Below are positions 1 to 7,237 of a stretch of DNA of 44,311 bases, one piece after another (position 1 is the first letter of the stretch; each line of letters starts with the position of its first letter). Source of the stretch: Pelagibius sp. Its GTDB lineage: Bacteria; Pseudomonadota; Alphaproteobacteria; Kiloniellales; Kiloniellaceae. The notes below the pieces were generated by a model, which saw only the letters and a program-made list of their open reading frames with translations, made no database searches and was not told the origin of the DNA. Both the position numbers and the translations under genes were made by a program. Location of the stretch: the NCBI RefSeq assembly GCF_028281305.1, contig NZ_JANQKD010000070.1, positions 1 through 44,311 of the forward strand, given 5' to 3'.

Positions 1-129
1 GTAGACGAAGGTGACCAGCAGGTCGTCGAACCGCAGGCTGGTGCGGTCCCCGGCGCCGAGTTCGAGAGGCAGCCCCATTTCTGCGCCGAACTCTTTCAAC
101 ACCCCATTGACGTGGTCAATTCGCGACAT
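1..129 (-). CDS. Possible type III secretion chaperone (CesT/Tir-chaperone-like), 5' part only
   Basis: Reading from an ATG at 129 towards the left edge gives 43 residues with no stop, so the gene is cut by the window. A good ribosome binding site (CAGGAG, 8-9 bases upstream) supports this start. The visible N-terminus has a helix (RIDHVNGVLKEFGAEMGLP), a short acidic turn, then the strand SLRFDDLLVTF. The pattern of an N-terminal helix ending in G-L-P, followed by a strand with L-x-F-D-D, resembles the start of CesT-family secretion chaperones. These are small acidic dimers that hold effectors for a type III secretion system. The family call rests on 43 residues and pattern memory only. It could be another small alpha/beta protein. 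Confidence 0.45.
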   Translation of the reverse strand, partial: MSRIDHVNGVLKEFGAEMGLPLELGAGDRTSLRFDDLLVTFVY

Positions 130-222
130 GACTTGCAGTCTCCTGAATTGCTAGGCGCGCCACGCAGATCTCTGGATCGACCGCGTTGCCTGTCTGTCGG
201 TCAACGCGTCGAAATCGATCTC

Positions 223-303
223 TAAGCTTGCGCCATCCCTAAGCTTGGCCCATCCCTAAGCTTGGCCCATCCCTAAGCTTGGCCCATCCCTAAGCTTGGC
301 CCA
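223..303. repeat. 17-bp tandem repeat, about 4.8 copies, each with a HindIII site
   Basis: The unit TAAGCTTGGCCCATCCC starts at 223, 240, 257, 274 and 291. The first copy differs slightly (TTGCGCC for TTGGCCC) and the last stops after GGCCCA. A 17-bp period is not a codon multiple and no gene covers it. It lies about 95 bases upstream of the CesT-like gene on the minus strand. Near-perfect copies suggest recent slippage expansion. There is no spacer structure, so it is not CRISPR. Confidence 0.9.
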
Positions 304-572
304 GGTCTGCTTGTTGCTCAGGGCGCGGTAACAGCGACCTTTGATTGTATATGTCTTATGGCCCTGGTACCGTCGGGACTTCGGACGATAATCGGTCATT
401 TTTCTGTCAGATTTTCATTCACTGCCCGCGCCTCGGGATATCCCTCCTCGGCAGCGCAGAGCAACAGCGCCCGGCGGATAGCGCCGAAATCGCCCACAGA
501 GATGAGACGGCGCCCCCATAAGTTAAGGGGCGCCTCCGCAGCATAAGGTCAGCGCGCTGGCATTGGCCCAAG
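304..572. other. Gene-poor stretch, possible remnant of a reading frame
   Basis: No convincing gene. On the minus strand, about 50 codons ending in a TGA near 405 read like protein (LISVGDFGAIRRALLLCAAE and onwards). However, a stop lies just upstream, there is no ATG and no ribosome binding site. It could be the 3' end of a decayed gene. A small inverted repeat GGCGCC...GGCGCC lies at about 510-533. Base composition is lower in GC than the neighbouring genes. Confidence 0.3.
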
Positions 573-615
573 CCTCATCCTGAGGAAGCCCGCAAGGGGC
601 TGTCTCGAAGGATGA
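573..615. repeat. Interspersed palindromic element, copy A
   Basis: Begins CCTCATCCTGAGG and ends TCTCGAAGGATG, with an inner hairpin AGCCC-GCAAG-GGGCT. The same termini recur at 3551-3683 and 38788-38884. These short structured elements are dispersed between genes in many alphaproteobacteria. Confidence 0.75.
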
Positions 616-791
616 TCAAGGGCTCCATCCTCATTGTTCAGCAGCCTGCTAGAGCACGGATTGTCCGTTTCTCGACAGGCTTTGACTGGCGACCGGTTTC
701 GCAGCGAAGCCGGCAAGATCACAATACGCGCGAGAACGACAAAGCCCGCCCTGCCCTTTCATGACGGGGTGGCATCCATGAGGAGGTGCCG

Positions 792-1460
792 GTGCCGCTG
801 GAGGTATACCTGGCCTATCTGGCGACGGTTGCGGTGTTCTTCGCCTCGCCGCCCGGACCGAGCCAGCTTCTGATGATCACGAACAGCCTGCGCTACGGCG
901 TCAGGCCGAGCATGAACACGGTGGCCGGCGACCTGACGGCGAACATGCTGCAGATGATCGCCGCGGGCTTCGGACTGGCAACCCTGATCGCGACCGTCCC
1001 GGCCTCGCTCACCGTGATCAAGTGGCTCGGCGTCGCCTATCTCGCCTGGATCGGCATCCGCCTGTTCCGTTCGCCGTCATCGAACCTCACGACGCCGTCT
1101 CATCCGGCTGGCCGGAGAAACGGCCCGTTCCGCCCCGGCCTCTTTCGTCCAGACTTGTATCGCCAGGGCTTCATCACCTCTGCCACGAACCCGACGGCGA
1201 TCTTTTTCTTCGCTGCGCTGTTCCCGCAGTTCATCGACCCCGCCAAGGCGATCTGGCCGCAGCTTGTCATCCTCGGCCTCACCTACATCGCGATCGACGG
1301 CGTGCTACTCACCGTCTGGGGGGCGACGGCTCAAGGTCTGCTCAGGCGCTTCAGCGGACGCAGTCCGCAGTGGGTGAACCGCCTTTCGGGGACCCTGATC
1401 GTCGTGGCCGCCGCGCTGCTGGCCTTCAAGGACGTCAGCCTGCCGTCCTCCCGCACCTGA
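792..1460 (+). CDS. LysE/RhtB-family amino-acid exporter
   Basis: 222 residues, six predicted membrane segments. Family signs are the N-terminal PPGPSQLLMITNSLRYG (the LysE/RhtB PGP motif), a conserved G at the first helix turn, GVAYLAWIGIRLFR in the third helix and NPTAIFFFAALFPQF in the second half. Members export amino acids or related amines by proton antiport at the inner membrane; the substrate cannot be read from sequence. I place the start at GTG 792 because AGGAGG at 781-786 sits 5 bases before it; the earlier in-frame GTG at 786 overlaps that site. Residues 96-116 form a long Pro/Arg-rich loop (SPSSNLTTPSHPAGRRNGPF) that is larger than usual. It faces ClpP convergently, 19 bp apart. 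No dedicated regulator is adjacent. Confidence 0.85.
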   Translation: MPLEVYLAYLATVAVFFASPPGPSQLLMITNSLRYGVRPSMNTVAGDLTANMLQMIAAGFGLATLIATVPASLTVIKWLGVAYLAWIGIRLFRSPSSNLTTPSHPAGRRNGPFRPGLFRPDLYRQGFITSATNPTAIFFFAALFPQFIDPAKAIWPQLVILGLTYIAIDGVLLTVWGATAQGLLRRFSGRSPQWVNRLSGTLIVVAAALLAFKDVSLPSSRT

Positions 1461-1479
1461 CGGCACCGCCGGATTTGGC

Positions 1480-2100
1480 CTAGGGGTTCTCCGGCGCGTC
1501 CTTGACGTCGCGCTCCTGAAGGATGCGGTCGATCAGCCCCCATTCCAGGGCCTCTTCGGCGGTCATGAAGTGGTCCCGGTCGAGGGTGCGCTCGACCTCT
1601 TCCTCGCTGCGCCCGCAGTGCTGGGCATAGAGCCGGATCATGCGACGTTTGGTTTTCTGCATTTCCTCGGCATGGATCAGGACGTCCGATGCCTGGCCCT
1701 GGAAGCCGCCCAGGGGCTGGTGGACATGAAGGCTGGCATTGGGCAGCGCCGCCCGCTCGCCCGGCTCCCCGGCCATCAGCAGAAAGGACCCCATGGAGCG
1801 CGCCGTTCCCATGCAGAGCGTATGCACGGGCGGGCGGATGTACTGCATGGTGTCGTACATGGCGAGGCCGCTGGTCACCACACCGCCGGGCGAGTTGATG
1901 TAGAAGTAGATCGGCTTCTTCGGGTTTTCGGCCTCCAGGAATAGGAGCTGCGCGCAGACCAAGGCGGAGACCGTGTCGTTGACCTCGCCGTTCAGGAAGA
2001 CGACCCGCTCGCGCAGGAGGCGGGAGTAGATGTCGAAGGAGCGTTCCCCCCGGCTGGACTGTTCGACAACCATGGGGACGAGCTGCATGGTTTCGCGCAT
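1480..2100 (-). CDS. clpP: ATP-dependent Clp protease proteolytic subunit (ClpP paralogue)
   Basis: 206 residues from ATG 2100, which has an AGGAG site 7-8 bases upstream. The catalytic triad is complete: Ser102 (TARSMGS), His127 (HVHQPLGG), Asp176 (DRDHFMT). The 25- and 49-residue spacings are those of E. coli Clp[18 protein letters not shown] (70-86) forms the oxyanion region. ClpP forms a double heptameric ring and degrades unfolded substrates fed by ClpX or ClpA in the cytoplasm. The usual tig-clpP-clpX-lon neighbourhood is absent here. The nucleophile neighbourhood ([22 protein letters not shown]) departs from the common GMAASMGAFLL form, so this is more likely a second ClpP than the housekeeping copy. 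No Clp ATPase or adaptor is nearby. Its own promoter was not identified. Confidence 0.9.
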   Translation of the reverse strand: MRETMQLVPMVVEQSSRGERSFDIYSRLLRERVVFLNGEVNDTVSALVCAQLLFLEAENPKKPIYFYINSPGGVVTSGLAMYDTMQYIRPPVHTLCMGTARSMGSFLLMAGEPGERAALPNASLHVHQPLGGFQGQASDVLIHAEEMQKTKRRMIRLYAQHCGRSEEEVERTLDRDHFMTAEEALEWGLIDRILQERDVKDAPENP

Positions 2101-2178
2101 GGGCGAACTCCTGTTTTCTGAACTATCCGACGCCGACCCGCCCAACTCCGACCCGCGGGCCGCCGGCAATCCGCCGCG

Positions 2179-2550
2179 TCAGGCAGCGCGCATGAGGACG
2201 GGGCGGTTGGTGTTGGCGGCCTGGGGTTGCTGCAGCAGGCGTTCGTCCGCCAGCTCATGCACGATGCGCAGGATGGTGCCGCCCTCGCCGTTGGGCCTGA
2301 TCTGGAACGTCACCACGCTTTCGAGGAAGGGCGGCGCGTCGTCCTTCATGCCGTAGCGGACTTCCTTGCCTTCTTCGGAAGAGACCGGCTCCGCATCGGT
2401 CAGGTTTGCTTCCGGCAGCCACCGGTCACGAAACTCCGGCATGCTGATTGCGCGCCAGACCTTCTGAGGCGGTGCATCGAGCTCGACCTCCAACTCCAGA
2501 TCGGCCACCTGCTCTTCAGTCTCCCGGCGCTGGGTCTTCCGGTCTTTCAT
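2179..2550 (-). CDS. SRPBCC/AHSA1-domain protein
   Basis: 123 residues from ATG 2550. The body starts ELEVELDAPPQKVWRAISMPEFRDRWLP, the classic opening of START-like SRPBCC (AHSA1) proteins: strand, A-P-x-x-V-W-x-A, then helix and W. The end TFQIRPNGEGGTILRIVHEL matches the last strand and helix. Such domains bind hydrophobic ligands in a deep cavity; the ligand is unknown. The start codon overlaps the stop of the upstream ArsR gene by 4 bp (ATGA), so the two are translationally coupled. ArsR-SRPBCC pairs are a widespread arrangement in which the regulator controls the ligand-binding partner. The N-terminal 17 residues are charged and likely disordered. Confidence 0.8.
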   Translation of the reverse strand: MKDRKTQRRETEEQVADLELEVELDAPPQKVWRAISMPEFRDRWLPEANLTDAEPVSSEEGKEVRYGMKDDAPPFLESVVTFQIRPNGEGGTILRIVHELADERLLQQPQAANTNRPVLMRAA

Positions 2551-2861
2551 GAGTCCATGTCCTTCAGCAAGGCTTTCAATGCATCGATCCGCGCCGGCCA
2601 GTAGGCGCGATACCTGGCGAGCCATCCGGCGATCAGCGCCAGGCCCTCCGGATCGACCTCATAGTTGACGAAGCGTCCCTGCCGCTCCTCGCGCACCAGT
2701 CTCGCCTTGCGCAGCACCGAGAGGTGCTGGGACATGGCCGGCTGGCTGATCCGCATCCCCTCGCGCAACGCGCTGGCGTTCCTGCCGCCGTCCGCCAGCT
2801 TCTCGAAGATGGAGCGGCGGGTCGGATCGGCCAGGGCCTTGAAGACGTCGTTCTCGATCAT
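2547..2861 (-). CDS. ArsR/SmtB-family winged-helix repressor
   Basis: 104 residues. The sequence runs VFKALADPTRRSIFEKLADG, then the recognition helix region MRISQPAMSQHLSVLRKARLVREERQGRFVNYEVDP, an ArsR winged helix with the S-Q-H-L-x-V-L core. No Cys-x-Cys metal site is visible, so it is probably not a metal sensor. It belongs to the group paired with SRPBCC proteins. There is no ribosome binding site before ATG 2861. A candidate -10 box lies only 7-8 bases upstream, so the message may be leaderless. A perfect inverted repeat lies inside that promoter, which points to autorepression. It shares ATGA with the downstream SRPBCC gene. Confidence 0.9.
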   Translation of the reverse strand: MIENDVFKALADPTRRSIFEKLADGGRNASALREGMRISQPAMSQHLSVLRKARLVREERQGRFVNYEVDPEGLALIAGWLARYRAYWPARIDALKALLKDMDS

Positions 2862-2868
2862 GAAAATT

Positions 2869-2897
2869 AGATAAGCACAGACTTATGTGATTCGCAA
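2869..2897 (-). promoter_or_regulatory. Promoter with embedded ArsR operator for the arsR-SRPBCC operon
   Basis: On the minus strand TTGCGA (2897-2892), a 17-bp spacer, then TTATCT (2874-2869). The inverted repeat ATAAG-N6-CTTAT at 2871-2886 fills the spacer and part of the -10. A bound dimer would block polymerase. The predicted transcription start falls at or next to A of the ATG at 2861. Confidence 0.6.
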
Positions 2898-3080
2898 GGC
2901 TGTATCGCGGGCACGGCGCAAGCCGCCTCCTGCCGCCTTGGAGGACTGTGCGCGGCGGCACTGTGGGGAGGCCTTCGGCGATGGTTCGGGAGCCACGTCC
3001 GGGGCGCTTGGAGTGGATCAGACAGTTTATGTTCTGAATGCGACAAGCCATTGACATTATTAAGATAAAATGAATTAGAG

Positions 3081-3099
3081 CTATGCTGCCACAGCATAG
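3081..3099. promoter_or_regulatory. 19-bp palindrome upstream of the DUF1127 gene
   Basis: CTATGCTG-CCA-CAGCATAG is a perfect inverted repeat with 8-bp arms. It lies in the 370-bp gap 2862-3231, about 130 bases before the DUF1127 start and 25 bases after a TTGACA at 3051-3056. The surrounding 60 bases are unusually AT-rich for this genome, fitting a promoter/operator zone. The matching -10 is weak (3074-3079), so the promoter is uncertain. It could be a regulator site or a short RNA hairpin. The rest of the gap shows nothing. Confidence 0.5.
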
Positions 3100-3231
3100 A
3101 CGTTCTGAATTCCCAGCATTTGTCGCAACGCAAAAAGCGGCTTATCTGTCGGCCTAAGAGATTGGGATCAACCGGCGGCGCCGGCTCTGCAAGACGCAGG
3201 CGGGCCGCTAAGACAGACAGGAGACAGGACC

Positions 3232-3444
3232 ATGGCCCACATGACCTATTCCGCCCGCCCTTTCGCGCCCGGCCGTCCGGCCATGGGCCTGCAGAGCGGC
3301 TTTTTCACCGCCCTCGCCGACGGCTTCGCCCGACTGCGCGAGGTCTATGAGGCCGAGCGCCGCGAGCGACGTCTGGCCTATGCCACCCGCGATCTCGACC
3401 AGCACCTGCTGCGTGACATCGGGCTGGACCACAGCGCCAGCTAA
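3232..3444 (+). CDS. DUF1127 (YjiS-like) small protein
   Basis: 70 residues, with an AGGAG-type site shortly before the ATG. The C-terminal motif RDLDQHLLRDIGLDHSA (53-69) is the DUF1127 signature (D-L-x-x-x-L-L-x-D-I-G-L). The preceding segment is a basic amphipathic helix (RLREVYEAERRERRLAY). Small Arg-rich proteins of this family affect RNA turnover and phosphate or carbon metabolism in some alphaproteobacteria; the role here is unknown. The gene is monocistronic, followed by a strong terminator and preceded by a palindrome-bearing AT-rich region. Confidence 0.85.
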   Translation: MAHMTYSARPFAPGRPAMGLQSGFFTALADGFARLREVYEAERRERRLAYATRDLDQHLLRDIGLDHSAS

Positions 3445-3479
3445 GGCTTGGCGGCCGAGGGCCGCTGAGAGAAGTTACA

Positions 3480-3507
3480 AAGGGCGGTCCGGGGGGACCG
3501 CCCTTTT
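3480..3507 (+). terminator. Rho-independent terminator of the DUF1127 gene
   Basis: AGGGCGGTCC (3481-3490), loop GGGG, GGACCGCCCT (3495-3504), then TTT. It lies 37 bases after the DUF1127 stop. The A's before the stem are few, so it works best on the plus strand. Confidence 0.85.
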
Positions 3508-3550
3508 GCTTTGGCCACCTCCAAGACCCGATCCCGACGACGGTGCGGCA

Positions 3551-3683
3551 TGCTTCGAGACGGGCCTGCCGGCCCTCCTCAGCATGAGGGTGTGGGTAGG
3601 CCGCAGGCACCGGTCTCATCCCAGGGGCCTCATCCCAGGGACCTCATCCTGAGGTGCGGAGCGCAGCGGAGCCTCGAAGGATG
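3551..3683. repeat. Interspersed palindromic elements, copies B and C
   Basis: TGCTTCGAGACGGGC...CTCCTCAGCATGAGG at 3551-3589 (inverse orientation) and CCTCATCCTGAGG...CCTCGAAGGATG at 3642-3683 (forward orientation). Between them CTCATCCCAGGG occurs twice at 3615-3641, as if a terminal piece had been duplicated. Same family as 573-615 and 38788-38884. No gene lies in 3508-3725. Confidence 0.75.
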
Positions 3684-3725
3684 GACCACAGGCTGTGCCG
3701 CCGCCACTGGCCGGATTGCCGACGT

Positions 3726-4997
3726 TCAAGGCAGCGGATAGCGGATGAAGAGATGGTTGAGCCCGTTGAGCACGCCGTAGAGCTGATCGAACTGGACCTT
3801 GAAGGACGCCCAGTCGTGGCGCGGGTCGAGGTCCTGCAGGGTCTCCTGGATCCGCCCCAGAGAGGTCTGGCCGTCAACCCAGGGCAGGATCGCCGGGGCC
3901 AGCCGCGGCAGGGCGAACTGCAGGGAGAGGCCGTCGAACTCCCCCTTCAGGGTCAGGTCGCGCTGCACCGCCTTGGCGAGCTGCGGACCCTCGAGCACCC
4001 GCAGGCAGGGGATGGCATCGCGCCCCACCGGCGCCGCCACCGTGTCCTCGATCTGGTTCTTGGAGGCGTAGAAGATATGGGTCTTGATGTTGCCGGCCAG
4101 CTTCTCCGCAAAGGCGGCACGCTCCAGCGGCGCGAGGGACGACAGCTCCTTCAGGATGACCGGGTCCTTCACATAGGTCGCCGGGTCGTAACGGATCGGC
4201 TCGATGAAGCTGACCAGCCGCAGGCCCGCCCCCTCCACCAGGGCCGCAACTTCCTCCACCAAATAGGCCCGGTCCTGGCTGTGCAGCAGCAGGTCCACCA
4301 GTTCGGCGTCGCTGCCGCTATGGTCGCGCAGCACCGGATTGCGGGCGAAGAGATTGCTGCTCGGCAGCGTCTTCAGAAGCCGCCTGGCCAGCGCCACCTG
4401 ATCCGCCAGGGAGCGGTCGCCCGCCAGGCTGCGCAGCATTTCCTGCAAGGGATAGACGCCGTTGCGCCCCAGCGTGCCGTAGACCATCAGCCCCATGCCG
4501 CCGTCGTGCTTCAGGAGCCCGCTCAGGGCGGCCAGCCCGGCCGCCGGATCGGCCAGATGATGCAGCACGCCGCAACAGTCGATGTAGTCGAAGACGCCGA
4601 GGTCGAGGCTCTCGGCCTCCAGCAGGGAGCCGGTGACGAAGCGCAGATTGGTGAGGCCGCGCGCCACGGCCCGAGCCTCGGCGATGGCACGTGACGACTG
4701 GGAGAGGTCGAGGTAGACCACCTCGCCGCCGCCTGCAGCCCCGCCACCTGACTCCCTGCCGCCAGCCTGGCCAGCATCCGAGAGCTGCTGGGCCAGCATG
4801 ATGGCGGCATCGCCGGTGCCGCCGCCCGCCACCAGGGCCCGGAACGGCCGGCTGAAATCGCGCCGCCCGGCGTAGAGGTAGTGATTCACCTCCATCAGGT
4901 TGCTGGGCGAGCCGACCACGAGGCGCCGCGCCTCCTCGGCCGGGTCGCGGGAGGGATAGGGATAGGCCTCGTACTGGTCGCGGACGCGCTCGCTCAT
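3726..4997 (-). CDS. Class I SAM-dependent methyltransferase, two-domain
   Basis: 423 residues. The N-terminus MSERVRDQYEAYPYPSRDP carries the QYE-x-x-PYP entry seen in a group of Rossmann methyltransferases. Motif I is LVAGGGTGD (55-63), the acidic end of strand 2 is YLDLS (95-99), and motif IV/post-IV is FDYIDCCGVLHHL. The second half (from about 230) lacks a recognisable catalytic motif and resembles the regulatory C-terminal region found in this group. A Gly/Ala/Ser-rich insert (GQAGGRESGGGAAGGG, 76-91) separates strands 1 and 2 and is probably disordered. The substrate cannot be read from sequence. It stands alone, 57 bp downstream of the quinone-reductase stop on the same strand, so cotranscription with the asparaginase operon is possible. 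Confidence 0.75.
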   Translation of the reverse strand: MSERVRDQYEAYPYPSRDPAEEARRLVVGSPSNLMEVNHYLYAGRRDFSRPFRALVAGGGTGDAAIMLAQQLSDAGQAGGRESGGGAAGGGEVVYLDLSQSSRAIAEARAVARGLTNLRFVTGSLLEAESLDLGVFDYIDCCGVLHHLADPAAGLAALSGLLKHDGGMGLMVYGTLGRNGVYPLQEMLRSLAGDRSLADQVALARRLLKTLPSSNLFARNPVLRDHSGSDAELVDLLLHSQDRAYLVEEVAALVEGAGLRLVSFIEPIRYDPATYVKDPVILKELSSLAPLERAAFAEKLAGNIKTHIFYASKNQIEDTVAAPVGRDAIPCLRVLEGPQLAKAVQRDLTLKGEFDGLSLQFALPRLAPAILPWVDGQTSLGRIQETLQDLDPRHDWASFKVQFDQLYGVLNGLNHLFIRYPLP

Positions 4998-5054
4998 GGC
5001 GGGGCCGCCTAACCGGGGATGCAGAGTGAGGATGCGGGCATGACAGGAAAGACT

Positions 5055-6038
5055 CTAGGCCGCGCCCGTGGTCAGCACCACCTTGCCGGTGGAGCGGCGG
5101 TTCAGCAGCAACCCCATGGCTTCCGCGGCTTCCGAGAGATCGTGCTTGTGTGAAACGTGTGGCCGCAGCCGGCCCTCTTCATACCAGGCGAAGAGCTCGC
5201 GGAATTCCTCGGCCAGGCGCTCCGGCGCGTGGCGGCGGTAGGACCCCCAGTAGACCCCCATGGCAGCGACATTTTTCACCAGCAGGATGTTGGCCGGAAT
5301 CTCCGGCACCCGGCCGGCGGCAAAGCCGATAATGAGGAGCCGGCCCGACCAGGCGATGCAGCGCAGGGAGGCGTCGAAGACGTCGCCGCCGACCGGGTCG
5401 AAGACCACATCCGCGCCGCGCCCGTCTGTCAGCGCCTTCACCCTTTCGCGAATATCTTCCTCGCGGTAGTCGATCACCGAATCGGCGCCGTGGTCCCTGG
5501 CGATCGCCAGCTTCCCGGCGCCGCCGGCCGTGGCGATGACCCGGGCGCCCAGGGCCTTGCCGATCTCCACCGCCGCCAGGCCGACGCCCCCGGCAGCGCC
5601 ATGCACCAGCAAGGTCTCGCCGGCCTGCAGGTCCGCATGCCAGCGCAGCGCCCCGTGGGCGGTGCCGTAGGTGATGGGAAAACCCGCGGCCTCGGCCCAG
5701 CCGAGGCTGTCGGGAATGGGAAAGACGTCGGCGGCCCGCGCCAGGGCCGCTTCGGCGTAGCCGCCGCCGTCGGTCAGGGCCAGCACCCGCTGTCCCTCGG
5801 CAAGATCCGTCACCCCGGCGCCCAGCGCCGTGATACGCCCGGCCACTTCCAGGCCCGGGGAGAAAGGGAACTCGGGCCGCTCCTGGTAGCGCCCGGCGAT
5901 CATCAGGGTATCGGCGAAGTTCACACCGGCGGCCGCGACCTCCAGCAGAACCTCGCCAGGGCCGGGCGCCGGGGCCGGGATGTCTTCCAGTTCCAGCTCC
6001 TCAGGCTTGCCCCAGGCACGGCATACCACAGCACGCAT
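5055..6038 (-). CDS. NADPH:quinone oxidoreductase family protein (zinc-free MDR)
   Basis: 327 residues from ATG 6038, with AAGGAGAG 8 bases upstream. The N-terminal GroES-like half includes GPGEVLLEVAAAGVNFADTL and PFSPGLEVAGRI. The Rossmann half carries the nucleotide motif VHGAAGGVGLAAVEIGKALGA and ATAGGAGKLAIARDHGAD. Cys/His zinc ligands of alcohol dehydrogenases are absent, as in quinone oxidoreductases and enoyl reductases of the medium-chain superfamily. It reduces quinones or alpha,beta-unsaturated carbonyls with NADPH in the cytosol; the physiological substrate is unknown. It starts 32 bases after the asparaginase stop, so the two form an operon. The C-terminus (NRRSTGKVVLTT) is the usual family ending. 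Confidence 0.88.
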   Translation of the reverse strand: MRAVVCRAWGKPEELELEDIPAPAPGPGEVLLEVAAAGVNFADTLMIAGRYQERPEFPFSPGLEVAGRITALGAGVTDLAEGQRVLALTDGGGYAEAALARAADVFPIPDSLGWAEAAGFPITYGTAHGALRWHADLQAGETLLVHGAAGGVGLAAVEIGKALGARVIATAGGAGKLAIARDHGADSVIDYREEDIRERVKALTDGRGADVVFDPVGGDVFDASLRCIAWSGRLLIIGFAAGRVPEIPANILLVKNVAAMGVYWGSYRRHAPERLAEEFRELFAWYEEGRLRPHVSHKHDLSEAAEAMGLLLNRRSTGKVVLTTGAA

Positions 6039-6070
6039 CAGCGTCCTCTCCTTGAGACTTCGGATGGCTT

Positions 6071-7138
6071 CTAGAAAGGAATCTGTTCGGCGGGGCGCAC
6101 CTCGCCCACCGCAAGCCCGGCGCGGTTGCGCACCGTGGCGCTCAACACGCCGCCGAGCGCCGCCGCCTCGTCCTCGCTCAGAATGTCGAGGCGGCGCAGC
6201 AGTCGGCCCATGACGATCTCCGCCGCGCGGCCGGCGCCGTCGTCGACCTTCACGGCGGCGCCCAGGCCCAGTTCCGGGAAGCTGGCGCAGTAGACCCCTT
6301 CGGCCCCGGTCTTGATCAGTGCCTTCTCGCCGGTCTTCTCCATGACCAGGGTATCGAAGCGGCCGCTGCCGGCGACCATGAAGGGTTCCGCCGCCACCGC
6401 GCGGCGGACCTGGCGGCAAGCCGCCTGCCGCGTTTCCGGCTGGTCGTCGGGCCGGCCGAGGCGCGCCATTGCCAGCGCGATGTTGCCGAGGGGAATGCCG
6501 AGCACCGGAATGCCGCAGCCGTCGACGCCGCGCGGCGCGGCGCCGAGGTCGAGGCCGGTCATGCCTTCAAGGACCCCGAGGATGCGTTGCTGCACGGGGT
6601 GTTCGATCTTGACGTAGCCACGGGTCGCCACGTCCATGTGGCGGGCCAGGGTCAGAAAACCGCTGTGCTTGCCCGAGCAGTTGTTGTGGGCCGGCGTCGG
6701 CAACCTGCCGCCGGCGAGAAGCGCGATCATCGAGGGTTCGTGCACCGGGAGCTGCGGCCCGCATTCCAGATCGCCCACTTCGCAGCCGATGCGCGCCAGC
6801 CAGGCCTCCGCCGTTTCGACGTGGCGCGGCTCGCCGGAGTGGCTGGCGCAGGCCATGGCCAGTTCGGCGTCGCTGACCGCAAAGGCATCGGCCGCACCGC
6901 TTTCCACCAGCGCCAGGGCCTGCAGCGACTTGATCGCCGAGCGGGCATAGACCGGTCGCTCGACGTCGCCGGCGGAAAGCACCACCTTGCCATCGCGGTC
7001 CACCACCGCCAGCGCAGCACGGTGACGGCTTTCCACCATGGCGCCGCGGGTGACCTCCACCAGCAGCGGGTTCACGGCCCCAGAGGACAATCCAGCGGCG
7101 GCGGATGCAGGCAGTGATACTTGGACTTTGGACGGCAT
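6071..7138 (-). CDS. Asparaginase (asparaginase II / PF06089 family)
   Basis: 355 residues from ATG 7138. Diagnostic stretches are LVEVTRGAMVESRHRAALAVVD near the N-terminus, PVYARSAIKSLQALALVESGA, ACASHSGEPRH, and AHNNCSGKHSGFLTLARH, all typical of the Rhizobium etli type asparaginase family. That family has a serine-beta-lactamase-like fold and is unrelated to E. coli AnsB. It hydrolyses L-asparagine to aspartate and ammonia. The ribosome binding site is weak, so the start could lie slightly downstream, but family alignment begins near residue 20. It is the first gene of an operon with the quinone reductase and is divergent from the TrmH-family gene, 99 bp away. No signal peptide is evident, so it is likely cytoplasmic. 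Confidence 0.88.
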   Translation of the reverse strand: MPSKVQVSLPASAAAGLSSGAVNPLLVEVTRGAMVESRHRAALAVVDRDGKVVLSAGDVERPVYARSAIKSLQALALVESGAADAFAVSDAELAMACASHSGEPRHVETAEAWLARIGCEVGDLECGPQLPVHEPSMIALLAGGRLPTPAHNNCSGKHSGFLTLARHMDVATRGYVKIEHPVQQRILGVLEGMTGLDLGAAPRGVDGCGIPVLGIPLGNIALAMARLGRPDDQPETRQAACRQVRRAVAAEPFMVAGSGRFDTLVMEKTGEKALIKTGAEGVYCASFPELGLGAAVKVDDGAGRAAEIVMGRLLRRLDILSEDEAAALGGVLSATVRNRAGLAVGEVRPAEQIPF

Positions 7139-7237
7139 GAGGCTGGATCGCGGAGGGGAACGGGAACGGCCTGACCCGGCTGACCCGGCGGCCATGCAGC
7201 TTGCCTCCCGCGGCCCGGCCATGCAAGTTTTCGCGCC

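Noticed and set aside
223..303. Repeat array considered as a CRISPR
   Set aside because: Units are contiguous with no variable spacers and only 17 bp, and no cas gene is near.
405..545. Protein-like minus-strand frame (LISVGDFGAIRRALLLCAAE...) considered as a gene
   Set aside because: No start codon or ribosome binding site, a stop just upstream, and only about 50 codons. At most a decayed 3' end.
3051..3079. TTGACA as a clear sigma-70 promoter for the DUF1127 gene
   Set aside because: The -35 is perfect but no -10 at the proper distance is better than a weak ATTAGA-like match.
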